64,000 bases of DNA from Macrotrachela quadricornifera (lineage: Eukaryota > Rotifera > Eurotatoria > Philodinida > Philodinidae), in NCBI GenBank assembly GCA_022393335.1, contig JAJEKB010020286.1, positions 1-64,000 on the forward strand. Reading direction: 5' to 3'. The position numbers and the translations under genes are program-made. Position 1 is the stretch's first letter. Every line of letters begins with the position of its first letter. This document shows, in pieces, positions 53,370 through 64,000 of this stretch. Below the pieces are notes generated by a model. That model saw only the letters and a program-made list of their open reading frames with translations, was not told where the DNA came from and made no database searches.

Positions 53370-53846
53370 ATGAGCCATAGTCGTATATTAATGTTTAGTG
53401 GTATTCTACTATTTTTATCAGGTTGTCTTATAGCTGGATTATTTACATCCTCTGGTTTATTATTTAAAAATTATAAAGCTGGTGTAGGTGGACATGTTGA
53501 AGCACAATTAAATGGTATGTTTTTATTGTTAATTGGTGTCTCATGGCACCATTTGTATTTAAATGAGAAGTGTAAATTAATTACACATATATGCTTACAA
53601 ATAACTGGTTGGGTTCATCCATTGACATATTACTGGGTTGCATACACTGGCCATCATTATAATTTATTACGACAGGCAACAATAGACGCAAAAACACTAC
53701 CATCTAGTTTAGATGAATTTATATTTAATTTTGTATTAGTTGGAATTGTTTCAAGCGCAATGATTGTTGCATTAGTCTTATTATTATGGGGATTTCGATT
53801 TAATAATTCAACAAGACGAAATGATCTTGAAGTTAAAACACAATAA
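53370..53846 (+). CDS. Intronless four-helix membrane protein, HAB-mutase/isomerase-like; horizontal-transfer candidate
   Basis: A single uninterrupted frame of 158 aa, from an ATG in the context AAAAAATGA to TAA. It has four hydrophobic segments (about residues 6-32, 45-62, 70-95 and 115-142) and short loops. The pattern GILLFLSG, then GVGGHVEAQLNGMFLLLIGVSW near residues 38-60, and a final helix ending VLLLWGFRF is what I recall from small bacterial integral-membrane proteins related to hydroxylaminobenzene mutase. In bacteria those rearrange hydroxylaminobenzene to aminophenol. The activity here is not shown by the sequence. The absence of introns contrasts with all larger genes in the window. 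Base composition is like the host, so any transfer is old. It lies in a repeat-rich segment, between MITEs and a hAT element. Alternative: an unrelated eukaryotic tetraspan protein. Confidence 0.55.
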   Translation: MSHSRILMFSGILLFLSGCLIAGLFTSSGLLFKNYKAGVGGHVEAQLNGMFLLLIGVSWHHLYLNEKCKLITHICLQITGWVHPLTYYWVAYTGHHYNLLRQATIDAKTLPSSLDEFIFNFVLVGIVSSAMIVALVLLLWGFRFNNSTRRNDLEVKTQ

Positions 53847-54317
53847 ATTGTTATGTCAATGTCTCTCTTTTGTTTATAAGACTTGTATATGTGTAATTAT
53901 TATAGCACATAAACTTTGTTCAAACTTTTAAAACTATTTGCAGTTAATTTTTTTTTTGAAAATAAACAATAAACTTTTTTCATAATAACCTTCAAATATT
54001 CACAGACATATAAGGACGGTATAAAAATTTTGTGGCAAGTATGCTTTATTATTTTATGCAGTAAACAGAAATTGTTTTTCGTTGACAAAGCGCAAATAAC
54101 TAGACTTTACATGAAGGGTTTTCGAAATTCTAAGCTTCATTCGAAAAATTTAGCAGGATGTGATACACACATACACTACAATCTTAACTTTCTGGAAAAT
54201 ACAATGAAGAAATATTTTTCTAGTTTTCGATGTAAAGAAATTGTTCAAAAGACATTCTTATTATGGAATCATGATGATCATTCAGGCCGTTTACGTCGAG
54301 TACAACTTTTAAACCAT
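53847..54317. other. Spacer between the membrane-protein gene and the hAT element
   Basis: 3' flank and AT-rich spacer. A long open frame starting at 54030 runs across the element boundary and is not a gene. Confidence 0.55.
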
Positions 54318-55587
54318 GTATCTCACAGGGGTGGATCTACAGTGGTGCGGTTGGGACGTCCGCCCCCTCCTTGGGAATTTTTGTTACGTCGTAATTACTT
54401 CTTATTTTCATGCGAGTTACAAAGAAAAGAGGACACACCGACACTTGAACCTGCGACACGTGAGCTCCTGACATTAGAACCCCGCCATTTGAGCCTCGTC
54501 CCTTCCACTGTGTCAACACTCATCCTCACTCTCACCTTGCCTCTAAATCTCATTCTTGATCTCACTTTATTCTCAATCTGACAGACTACTAAAATTCATT
54601 TTTTTAGGTTTATTTTCTGTACAGAATTAATTTCCTCACTAAAAATTTATTGAGTATACGTATTTCATCGCACCCTCATTATTCCTCTTGCCCCACGATC
54701 ATTAAGCTCTCATTCTCAGGAATTATGCTGGGTTTATTTCAAAATGCATCAGGATTTATTAACCGGATGGCTAGGGGATTCATTTTTCAAATAAAATTTT
54801 ACACACAACATTGTAAATGCTGAAATCCATATATATTTATTCTTAAAGGTTTTGTAAAGTATGAAAATCTGTAAAACAATCACTAACGCATCAGCCTACA
54901 TCATACTTCGTACATTGATAACGTGAGAGCACGTCTTTTCTTTTCGAATGTTTCAGTGTTGCTGCAGACAATGCATTTTCTCCTAAGTGCTAACTGTGTG
55001 TCTGTAGCTGGAATCAGCAAGAGAAAGTGTCTTACAATTAACATATGAACGCACCATTACATGGTTACCATGTTATTATATCAGATACAATATAAAAACA
55101 ATAATGCAGAAAACCTGGAAGACGACAGACTTGCTGATTTCTTACACAAATGTTGTCACCACAATCAGGTATCATATATGATACTCCCGTAGCCAACCGG
55201 TTAAAAAATCTCAAAAAAATAAATCCTGACAACTGCTGCTCACTCTTTTTCACACTGAGTGATGTAATTATATGGAGTTCATCACAGATTTTCATCAAAG
55301 TTACGTATAGAAGGGCTCAAATGTTGGATGCTCAAATGTCAGGAGCTTAAGTGTCGAGGGGGGGGGGGCGGGAGGAGCTCAATTGTCATGTCACCGATAA
55401 TTTATTTCTTTGTTGTTCTTATTTCGAAGTTCTTTTTGGTTGCCATAGATCATAGCATTCTATGAATTATATAAATGTGAACGGATGATAATAAAAAATG
55501 TTAGAAAAATCATCACGAATAAAGTCCATAACTTGATGATATCCGCCCCCTCCTTCAAAATTTTCTGGATCCGCCACTGGTATCTCA
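54318..55587. mobile_element. Non-autonomous hAT element with 8-bp target-site duplication
   Basis: The element proper is 54326-55579 (1254 bp). It is flanked by an exact 8-bp direct repeat, GTATCTCA, at 54318-54325 and 55580-55587. The termini are inverted with mismatches: CAGGGGTGGATC at the left and the complement of GATCCGCCACTG (CAGTGGCGGATC) at the right. Both are followed by a GGAGGGGGCGGA-type stretch in inverted orientation. An 8-bp duplication with C-A-G termini is characteristic of the hAT superfamily. Internal segments near 54431-54500 and 55318-55375 are also inverted (GAGCTCCTGACATT against its complement). There is no transposase frame, so movement would need an autonomous relative. 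Confidence 0.9.
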
Positions 55588-56807
55588 TGATTATCAACCA
55601 TTGAAAGAAGTTCGATCAGTTGCTAAACGAAATTTATTAATAATGAATTTGAAAGAAATTTGTAACAAAAACTGAAAAATCAAAATCATCAACAATAAAA
55701 TGTATGCAATAATTATTCTTTTTATTGTCGCAATCGATTTCTTCTCGGTGCAAGTAAATGTGATACGGGTATATCTTAAGACGATCCGATTAAACAAGGT
55801 GCAATACAATGTCATCATCAAAGTGATCGATTTAATTGGATTAAATGTAAATATAATTGCTCCAAGATGGTTATGCAATATTTGTTAGATAAAACTAAAT
55901 ATTAAAACAGACTCAACTTGGATTTATTCAAAACATATGCATAGGCACATTGACACAGATGAAGATGAAGATGAAACTGGATAATAGTGGTATTGTTAAT
56001 TGTATATGTTGTATATTAAATAGTAACCTACATTGAAAATTTATGTTAATCATTTTCTCTATTCTTTTATATTTACACTAGGTATTTGTCAAACTATCAA
56101 ATGTAAATTGTTTTTTTTATCTAGTATTTCTTTGTTGAAAGTAAAATTATATTATAAGAGGAAATAAATATGTGGACTTGATTTATTTTTATTGACTTTC
56201 TAATAAATGAATTCTTGTTTGCGTACATTTTGGTATCCTTACATATAAAAAAAAGTGTGCATGTACATTCTGTTTTAAGAAAATAGATGGTACGGTACTT
56301 TATTCTTTAGATTTCTTGAGGATGTGAAGGTGAGAGTGTGGCGAGTGAGTGAATTGGTGACAATGTATGTATGAAAATCTAACTGATAGTGAGTATATCT
56401 CGATTGAAGATGAGGTTAGAAGTGTGCGTATGTACGTTTTGTTGATTCACACCCATATCCTGATCCAAATCTTCGAGAATTGTTGTTTCTATCCAAATCT
56501 GTGTATTGATATCTATGTCATACGAATGACAACATTTGATAGTTTAATGAACTATATCATTACTCATCACTTTTATTTTTCTTCTTCTATGACATTTATA
56601 CAACTCAACATGAATCTTATCTGATTGATGCTTGCCATTTTCAAAGGTCGTTTTATTGAAATCAAAAGTTTACTAATTAGAAAAAATCCTAAATAGAATT
56701 GGCTTTCTTTCTCGTTTATAAAATTAGAATATTTATTATGTTTTTGAATTTCTTTTATGAAAGTCTATTATTAAAATCGATTGGTTGAAATAGTTGGAGT
56801 ACACAGT
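55588..56807. other. Spacer between the hAT element and the DUF4419 gene
   Basis: AT-rich. A GAGGATGTGAAGGTGAGAGT tract at 56319-56338 is another copy of the dispersed GTGAG-type motif. Open frames at 55594-55888 and 56367-56624 lack recognisable content. Confidence 0.5.
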
Positions 56808-58023
56808 TTATTTGTCAGGTTTAGTATCCTGGATAATCGACAGACTCATAACAGGTCTGTGCTTTCCATCTTTTGAATGGACTCCATGAAAACCGCCAGC
56901 AACGTAACATGAAGATTTCTCATTCGTGGTCAAGTTCTTCAAAGTAACTGGTACTGAGATACCATTGAGACTAAGGCTATCGGGTTCTATTTTTGCGTCA
57001 GAATAGTGTAGTCCAAAACATAAGCGAAGAAACCAACCTCGAATACCCATCACTTCTCCGATAATCCTCCTATAAATGACGAATGAAATTACAATTTCAA
57101 GATGAACTCTTATTTTAACTTACCCAGATCCACCCCTCTTGTGTACATGAGTGTAATCAAAAATTTGATCCCAAAACTTATTGTCAACCTGCCCCTGATA
57201 CGTACGAATAAATTCATCCAAAATTGGCAATACTCCATCGATATAGCTCGAAAAATCCGTATATATGCTTCGATAAGCATCCGTACTTGGTTTCGTAAAA
57301 TTTTTGAGTCTTTCTGCTTTGCTTCGTAAGAGTTGCCAATCAGCTAAAGTACCCAAAAAATGAACATTTCGTATGCCACAACCGGGACGACAATAAATAT
57401 ACTCAAAATATTTTTTGAATGTGTGCATGATACAAGCACAGGACAATAACGACTCGATTGGGCCTGTTGTTGAATAGGACGATGTCAGAACTTCTACTAC
57501 ATCATTCTTTACATTTTTACTAATTTCCACTTTCATCTGTTCCAAGAATTCAGGCCAACTGACCAATAGTAACAAAAAGAAGAAAATTATCGGATATTAA
57601 CTAAACGGTCTGTTAGTATGATGCTTACTTAGGTGTCTCAGATGAAACGATGACTTCAAGCTCCTTTTTTCCTTCATGATCCACAAACAATGATCGCAAT
57701 TGTTCTGCATTGTCATCGACATATTTGGCATAATAAATTGTAATCATGAGCCAAATATCATCAGGAGAAAGGATGATATCTTCATGATTGGCATACGCAG
57801 CAAGAAAAGCTTCAAATATTGGATGACCAGAATAGACACCATGTGTATGTGGTCCATTTTCATACCAATATTGAACTTTGTAGTGATTCGATGATGAAGC
57901 CGAATGGCGTTTATCCACCGCTTTTATCCAGTGATCGTTTAATACTTGTGAAGGTCCTTTTCGATAGCTCGTTTGACTTGCAGGTGCTGGTGATAAATCA
58001 CGTATTCGAACAGTATGATGCAT
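56808..58023 (-). CDS. DUF4419 domain protein
   Basis: Exons in transcript order: 58023-57629, 57558-57124, 57069-56808. They total 1092 nt, or 363 aa. I place it in the DUF4419 family from the collinear blocks EAFLAAYANHEDIILSPDD (about residues 68-86), IWLMITIYYAKYVDDNAEQL, LFVDHEGKKELEV, WPEFLEQMKVEISKNVKND, TTGPIESLLSCACIMHTFKK, CGIRNVHFLGTLADWQLL, and the final GWFLRLCFGL. The family's biochemical role is not known to me. It is common in fungi and patchy in animals, so horizontal acquisition followed by gain of two introns is possible but not shown. There is no signal peptide or membrane helix. All three exons are open, spliced in phase and close to full length, so the gene appears intact. 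Confidence 0.88.
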
Positions 58024-59129
58024 GCTTTTTGACTATTGGAAGAAAAAAGAATTTGCTTTAGTTAATCAGTAAGGTAGTTTGGCAAATATTGACTCAAGAT
58101 AAAATATTTCATGATTTCTCAAATATCAGTAGCACGAAGACATCATATGACAACCATTGAATGACTCATTCAATATTAAAATTTTATGAAATGATGTCAA
58201 CGCATCCCTCGAGGAAATGGAAGGAAATAGGAAGAAAGAAAAGATGTAGAAAAGAGAAACAGAAAAAGAAGAATATAGAAAGTGAACTATAAAAAGCAAA
58301 AAATATTGAATGAAAAAATGTCGAAGCGGACGTACGGAAAGAGGAAGTGTAGAAAAAATATATATCTAAATAAGACATAATATTCATTAATTAGTGACAA
58401 ATTTTATTTAGAGAAAGACAAGTACAACACAAACTATACCAAACATATAATCTAAATGTTATTACACAAAGATCAATAATTGTTCATTTTTTCTTTGATT
58501 TGCTCTTTTTAGCAACGAAAAACGATAACCTTTCTAATAATTCATCAGGTATCATATCCTTCTTCTCATAACGAACACATTAATTATCAATGCGTTGTTG
58601 AATAGCTTGAGTCTTTTTTTTACTTGTGGACGAGCTGCAAGACTACCTTTCATTTGAATAAATGATTGAATCTATTTTCCTCACCTTGTATGCACCTAAT
58701 AGATATCCATATATTTGAATGATATTTACCTATTCTTGAATTTAGCCGATTGTGATACTGTATAAGTATATTAAAAATAGAAATACTTAAATGCTACCTA
58801 ATATTATAAACCATCACAGTTGTTATTGGTGCGCATCTGTATCCCATACGCATTCCATTTTTTTATCTCAATTATTTTGATCCACTAGTTCTCGAAATAT
58901 GTAAATAAAGGTTCAGCTAAATTGAAATTTGTGGATGATGATTCAAGAACCGAATCACACAGATTATCACATGCTTCTAAAATTAATGACATAGGCATTG
59001 AAGTCAAAGCCATAAGTTTTCGATATATAATTGTATTCATGGTACAATTTTCAATGATGTCTGAATTCATCGAACGAGGAATGATTCCCAACTGTCAAAT
59101 CGCTTTAGGTGTGAAAGCTATTGGAACAT
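58024..59129. other. Spacer between the DUF4419 gene and a dead transposon
   Basis: Mostly non-coding. On the minus strand at about 58475-58600 a short coding-like stretch (MIPDELLERLSFFVAKKSKS) ends in a stop and is interrupted upstream by another. It may be the 3' remnant of a lost gene, which I cannot identify. The open frames at 58885-59131 on both strands are unrecognised. Confidence 0.4.
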
Positions 59130-61579
59130 AGGTAATTGATAGTCCTCCATCTGAATCTCACCTTGGTTTTTGCTGCTAGGTTTTGGAAGTATTGCTTTTT
59201 TAGAATATACGGTAACAGCAGAGAAAAGAGGTTTTTTGAAATTCTTTTTTGACCAGTCTACCTGATAAAGAACGTGAAGAAATTTCGGAAAAACTTGTTT
59301 TTAAAGTTTTTGAGCAACCGAGGAGGACATTAGAGACTTAAGTTATAACTTTCACTATATCTATTTTCACTACAAACTGTTACATTGTTCTCTTTTTTAT
59401 TTTTGTTTTTATTATTGATTAGAACTTGCTTATCTCAAAATTTAAAAGTTATCAAGAATCTACTCTTAATGGTACACAACAAATAGAAAACATGAAAAGT
59501 AAACTTTCTTCAAACAACCGTTCTTGTTTGAATCATGAACTACTTGAAAATCATCCATTATTTACACTTCTGACGATCATTCTAGAATATTAGGACAAAG
59601 AGGCGCTGTTTCTTTTGTTCAGATCCTTCTTCGAGCTTAAATACTTACGATCTAATAAATGTCATGGAAATGAAAGTCGAGGAAAAAGTGTGACACAAAT
59701 AGTAAATACGCTTTCTGGATATTGAGATGTTCCACAGGCAATATGTGTCTTCTCATAAATGAAATAGACTTGATTGAAACTTAAGAAAGGAGTTGGGTCA
59801 TCTTGTATAAAACCCGAAGCAACCCACAAATACATGATCACTTTTCGAAATACTGGAGCATTCAGTTGGTTGTGAACGAGAGAGATGACAAGACGAATGA
59901 TATTACTCCGGTCATATACATTACAATCGATTTCATCTAGGACCACATGATGGTACAAGATTTTAACAAAATTCTTCAGTTGGTGATTGAAATATCTATT
60001 CAAAGGTAGGATTTCGTCTATCGTGTACTGTAACATTTGAATTCATTTGATATGCTTGCCGATAGAACTCGCATCTTCATACAATTTTGAATCGTTCAGA
60101 CTGGACTCTGAATTGGAGAGTAAAAGAGTATCTTTTTTTCGATCGATGGTAAGAAAAATTCTTCTGACAAATAGATCACGAGAGAAGTTGTCAGTTTACC
60201 TGACTTTGAGCAAGGAATAAGGACTTTTTGGGTTCAAATAAATGTTTTTTCACCGTTTCACACATTTTGCCGGTTGGCTCTTCAAGGTACAAGAGAATTG
60301 GTCCGACAGGTTTACCATCGAGAGAAATCGTTGGCAAAAATGTGTACGAGTGGGTAGTTACATTCCTTGATTTCACAGCTCCATAAACTTTCTTCATGCC
60401 CTGAAAATCTAACGTACGAGCACTATGTTATTCCTTCTCTACGCTCGTCTGATCAATATTCATGATTTCTGCCTCTTTATAATATTTTGACAGATGATAA
60501 AATTCTTTCAGATATTTCTTTGCTCTTTTCAATTGTTTTGAAGTTTTCAATCTCATATTTAGTTGCAATATTTGTGATTTTTCAACCGACTATTCAATGA
60601 CGGGATTTCCAATTTGAAAGGCAGTGACGAGATGCATGAAAATCTTTAAGTTTGAGTTCGCGAGCCAATTTCAAAGTCCACTGCTGAATATCGAACTCTT
60701 GTACGGGTAGGCAACACTCTCTTACACTTTCAAACTTCTTGAAAAATTCGTGATCAATGTCATATATCTTCTGTCTTTTCGTACCTTGGTGCTCTAAATA
60801 GTGTTGGAAACGACTAACATAAGACTGATTTGAAAGAGTTCGAAATCGATTATGAACGGTTTTCTTCGATCGACGACGCTTGTCGGTGGAATCTTTCGCA
60901 TCGGCAAACTCAACAACTCTTTTCATGAATCGTAAAGTATAGTGTCTGAGATGATGAAATGCGAGATTTCTGTCTTTATCTTCCTTCAATTCATCATTCA
61001 CGGATAGTTTGTCTCTTAATCGTACATAAATTGTTTGCAGTCGGCAATTGTGCCGATTGTTTCTGCAAGATGTTGAACAGCCTCAGGTTCTTTTTGCTAC
61101 ACTTCTGTTGGTTTTATGTTAAGATCAGCTTTGATTAGTTCTGCTAAACATTGAACTATATTACTGAAATTCATTGCAACTGCAATCGAAAAGAGAAAAA
61201 GATGGTGAAAGAAATGAAAAGATCTTTGTTTTATCCGTTTAAGACTTAACATCTAAAAGGTGAAGCAATCAAAAAGAGTCTAATTTGAATATAATAGTTT
61301 GAGTCTAAATAAAACATATGATCATACACAACAAATAAGACAATATTAAAGAAACTGTCATAATTTTGATTGATATCTTATTTTGTTTTTGTAGAAGATA
61401 CACGGAATAAGATTAAACCTAGAAACAGAAAAGTAAACAATGTAACAATTTGTAGTGAAAATAGACACAGTGAAACTTGTTTTTCTGTTGTTACCTGGTA
61501 TTCTGAAAAAGCAATACTTCCGAGGTCTAGCAGCAAAAACCGAGGTGAGATTCGGCAGATTGAGGACGATCGATTACCT
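59130..61579. mobile_element. Degenerate pogo/Tigger-like DNA transposon
   Basis: About 2.45 kb with long inverted ends. The first 100 bp or so from 59130 match the complement of the last 100 bp up to 61579 with about 15 percent differences. Shared blocks include GAATCTCACC, GGTTTTTGCTGCTAG and GGAAGTATTGCTTTTT. The ends read AGGTAAT at each side. A target duplication could not be fixed, so the limits may be off by a few bases. The element contains the broken transposase described separately. It is probably immobile. Confidence 0.8.
59662..61170 (-). pseudogene. Broken CENP-B/Tigger-type DDE transposase
   Basis: Collinear fragments in several frames. Near 61000-60594 is a CENP-B-type helix-turn-helix region, with FDIQQWTLKLARELKLKDFH and SRHCLSNWKSRH. 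At about 60446-60460 is NIDQT, the site of the first catalytic Asp, followed within ten codons by a stop near 60430. Then comes VKSRNVTTHSYTFLPTISLD, then a C-terminal block (NRYFNHQLKNFVKILYHHVV, then NIIRLVISLVHNQLNAPVF) ending at 59662. The segment where the second Asp is expected (near 60110) is frame-disrupted and seems to have lost the Asp. Further stops interrupt the N terminus near 61085 and 61015. The catalytic protein cannot be made. Confidence 0.82.
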
Positions 61580-62025
61580 GTGCTACACTAGCTTTCACGT
61601 CTAAAGCGATTTGTCAGTTGGGGACTATTCCTCGTTAGTTAAGTATTAATGTGAAACAATTTCTCATCTATTCTTTAGAAGAGATTCACTATTATGGACA
61701 AAAATTGCTATAGGAAAAAATGTTTAGATTTGATTCTCAGTTATCTTATATCTCTTCTACCTTCTTTTATGCTTAGTATTCGTTCATATGTGCCGTGCTT
61801 AACTTATTGAATATTGATGATAATTAATTAAAAGATATGTGACAACATATTAAAGTTGTCAATAAGTCCAATATGATTTCATAAGTCAATATCAAATCTA
61901 TCATTATAAGAATGCTTACTTCTGTTGAAATAAATAAATAGAGAAGTGAAATTTTTGTGTTTTATTCTAATAGATTTATTTCACAAAAAAAAAATAGAAA
62001 ATCTTTCATCCATTATTCTCAATAG
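61580..62025. other. Spacer downstream of the membrane-protein gene
   Basis: AT-rich. It contains the 3' flank of the minus-strand gene (AATAAA-like elements near 61930-61975). The frame at 61370-61591 runs over the transposon end and is not a gene. Confidence 0.5.
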
Positions 62026-62950
62026 TTAGTGACGAACATATTTGTTATTTTGTTGTGGTAATGATTGACGATGATATAAATAAATCAATGGACCAATTAA
62101 AGGAACAAAACAAAGAGAAAAACAACGTTGAAACTCATTGTTCAAAGTCATTTCTCTCCTTTTCAGATCATCTTCGATTAGAAACGGAAATAAAAATGAA
62201 ACAACAAAGAAATCAATGCTCATCACATGAATAAAACGATTGCTATGGAATTCATGAAGAAAAATACGAAAATCACCAAAGATTAAAGCAAAAAGTATTA
62301 AAGCAATAGTGATAACCATTAAGATAACTGCTGTTAATTTTGAATCAAAAATACGAACGAAGAAATTTAATTTAAATTTTCTTGCACGATCACTTCGACG
62401 TAAAGCAAAATATGGTAAAAGAATAAAACCACCTAAAACCATAGATAAAAGTGAAGCTAAAGTTCCATTAAATGGTTGCTTTTGACCGTCAACTAATAGT
62501 ATCGACATATAAACAAGTGGCCAAACTCCTAAAATTATTCGAAAACATTATTGAATAATTTCATTAGAAAAATACAATCAATAATTAATTGTTTAATAAA
62601 GATCTCTTTCGATCATTTCAATTTCAAGTCATCATTAAAAATAAATAAAAAAATTTTCGTTTTATTTTATTAGTTTTACAACTGTCTAACAAAGACGATG
62701 TAATCAACTCAATAGATTAAATTAATTTTGTCTTTAAAAAATTTCTTATTAAAAGTTTTTCATTATATTTGATTTTACCTAGAAGATAGAATAGAGAAAT
62801 AACATATGGATCAATATTATTCCATGGTTCAAACATTAATTTTTTAACATAAACACCAGTAGATTCTGATTGTTGCCCAGTTTTCGGTGCGACGAATATA
62901 CTATAGATAAGAAATAGAGACCAAATTGTCCAAAATATCTTTGATGCCAT
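62026..62950 (-). CDS. Multi-pass membrane protein of unknown function
   Basis: Two exons, 62950-62779 and 62528-62026, total 675 nt, or 224 aa. The N terminus (MASKIFWTIWSLFLIYSIFV) is a signal peptide or first helix, followed by a hydrophilic stretch with EPWNNIDPYVISLFYLLG. About four to five further hydrophobic segments follow, containing GVWPLVYMSILL, LGGFILLPYFALRRSDR, AVILMVITIALILFALIF and SIDFFVVSFLFPFLIEDDLK. The combination N-x-x-D-P, a helix ending G-V-W-P, and LLPYFALR resembles small membrane proteins I associate with cyanobacteria and algae. That link is from memory and unverified, and would raise the possibility of horizontal origin. There is no catalytic motif to name. The 250-bp intron has GT-AG ends and is in phase. 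Confidence 0.65.
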
Positions 62951-63066
62951 TACAATAATAAGTTTTCACTAAAATGAAATTCAAATAAAGATTTTTTTTT
63001 GATCAAGCAAAACTTGATTAAATTGGATGGTAAAAGATATGATCTCTAATTATTTTATGCAGTAAG

Positions 63067-63243
63067 TTACATAGAATATATTTCCTTTTCTTTTTCTTCA
63101 CGTAAACCCGAAAAGCAAATAAAAACTCTTGAAAGATTTTCTTTATCAATTTTCTCTTCAAGGGATTCTTTTTCTTTCTGAGCGATGGATAGAATAACAT
63201 GGATTTGTTGATAAAATAGGTCGTATGAATCAATATTTGACAT
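63067..63243 (-). CDS. Possible short exon or gene, charged and helical
   Basis: A 58-codon frame from ATG at 63243 to TAA. It encodes SYDLFYQQIHVILSIAQKEK, then a Glu/Lys-rich helix-like stretch. The composition is more protein-like than the usual AT noise. A GT just before the stop (near 63072) might be a donor, making this a first exon. No downstream exon or homologue was recognised. It may equally be chance. Confidence 0.3.
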   Translation of the reverse strand: MSNIDSYDLFYQQIHVILSIAQKEKESLEEKIDKENLSRVFICFSGLREEKEKEIYSM

Positions 63244-63261
63244 TATTTTTCTTCCCTTCAA

Positions 63262-64000
63262 CTTGTAGCATAGTACAGAAAAATAATAACTTAAGTTTGT
63301 CTTGTCTCCTTCCTATTGATATTAGTATGAATAGATGTCACCATCTTTTAAACCAAAAATAATCACTAGAAGAAAATGAATAATAAGAAGAAATCGATTC
63401 AAATTCATACTTCTATTATTTATTTTGATATTTTAAGGAAGTTGACATTGATTTTTTTTAAACCAGTTTCAATATTATCTTCAATTTTTTTCATGAAAGT
63501 TGATCGTTAAATTTAGACAAATAAAGGAAATTTTAATGTCAAATTCTGTCATACAATTTTATGATTTAATTATAATTTGAAGAATTAATTAAAATTTCCT
63601 TTAAAAATTATTGTTTTCATCAACAACAACGCTATCTATTTCCGATACGACAATTATACATCCTATATCACACAAATTTTACTTATATACAATATGTTCG
63701 AAAATACATTATCATTGAATTACATTGTTGAAATATTCGTATTATAAATATGTGGTTGATTAATATCATTTGATGTTTAAGAGGAACATTGTGAGTCATA
63801 ATTACGATTTTCTCGAGGTGCTTCTCGAATATACTAATTTTGTTTATGAAATATTTTCACAATACTCTTTTCGGTACTTGTTGGTTATGTCCCCCCCACC
63901 CATTGTTTTTCTAGTACCATTTACTTGCATAATTGTTACTGCTCCTTAGGTGACTGCTGTTCAATAGACACATTCAAGAAGAATACTACCGGCAATAAAT
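63262..64000. other. Right edge of the window, no recognised gene
   Basis: AT-rich with a C-run at 63891-63897. No reading frame, RNA gene or repeat could be supported. Confidence 0.5.

Noticed and set aside
54030..54581. 183-codon open frame on the plus strand
   Set aside because: It crosses the left boundary of the hAT element and its target duplication. The second half is the GAG/CTC-rich repeat and not protein-like.

Overview
The window is AT-rich eukaryotic nuclear DNA from an animal. Most genes are split by short GT-AG introns of about 45-90 bp, with a few of 0.3-1.4 kb. The gene content is metazoan: SEC23, a Cys-loop acetylcholine receptor, HPS4, RAD54L2/ARIP4, EME1, PHOSPHO2, mitochondrial CLPP, a peptide-type GPCR and ODF2. 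Remnants of F-box and arginine ADP-ribosyltransferase genes, a DUF4419 gene, and an intronless bacterial-type membrane enzyme candidate for horizontal transfer also occur. Together with the base composition this suggests a bdelloid rotifer, perhaps a Rotaria-like genome given the multi-kilobase intergenic spaces. The taxon is an inference, not something the sequence proves.

Layout. 1-302 is the 3' end of an adhesion-type GPCR gene. 592-4211 is SEC23, in 16 exons. 6061-9095 is an alpha-type nicotinic-receptor-like subunit with unusual pore residues. 12166-15215 (minus) is HPS4. 18526-25828 (minus) is a RAD54L2/ARIP4-type SNF2 ATPase in 16 exons. 26.1-30.3 kb is a decayed island: a 44-bp palindrome, two foldback elements, a broken F-box gene and a broken ADP-ribosyltransferase gene. 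A compact stretch follows: EME1 (30459-31431), PHOSPHO2 (32633-33358), CLPP (33623-34611), a small unknown gene (35041-35286, minus) and a rhodopsin-family GPCR (35545-38238, minus). After 4.3 kb without genes come ODF2 (42597-47128) and a 90-residue protein with three calcium-loop repeats (48378-48776, minus).

From 50 kb onward the window looks accessory. It holds two abutting MITE-like elements (50385-50931), an intronless HAB-mutase-like gene (53370-53846), a non-autonomous hAT element with a perfect 8-bp target duplication (54326-55579), a DUF4419 gene (56808-58023, minus), a dead pogo/Tigger-like transposon with about 100-bp inverted repeats (59130-61579), and a multi-pass membrane protein (62026-62950, minus).

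There is no operon or defence-type cluster. The conserved genes serve unrelated housekeeping, signalling and ciliary roles. Exon boundaries were read by hand from splice signals and reading frame. For every multi-exon model the summed exon length is divisible by three. No clearly new multi-gene system was found. The best leads are the receptor pore, the horizontal-transfer candidate and the mobile-element structures.
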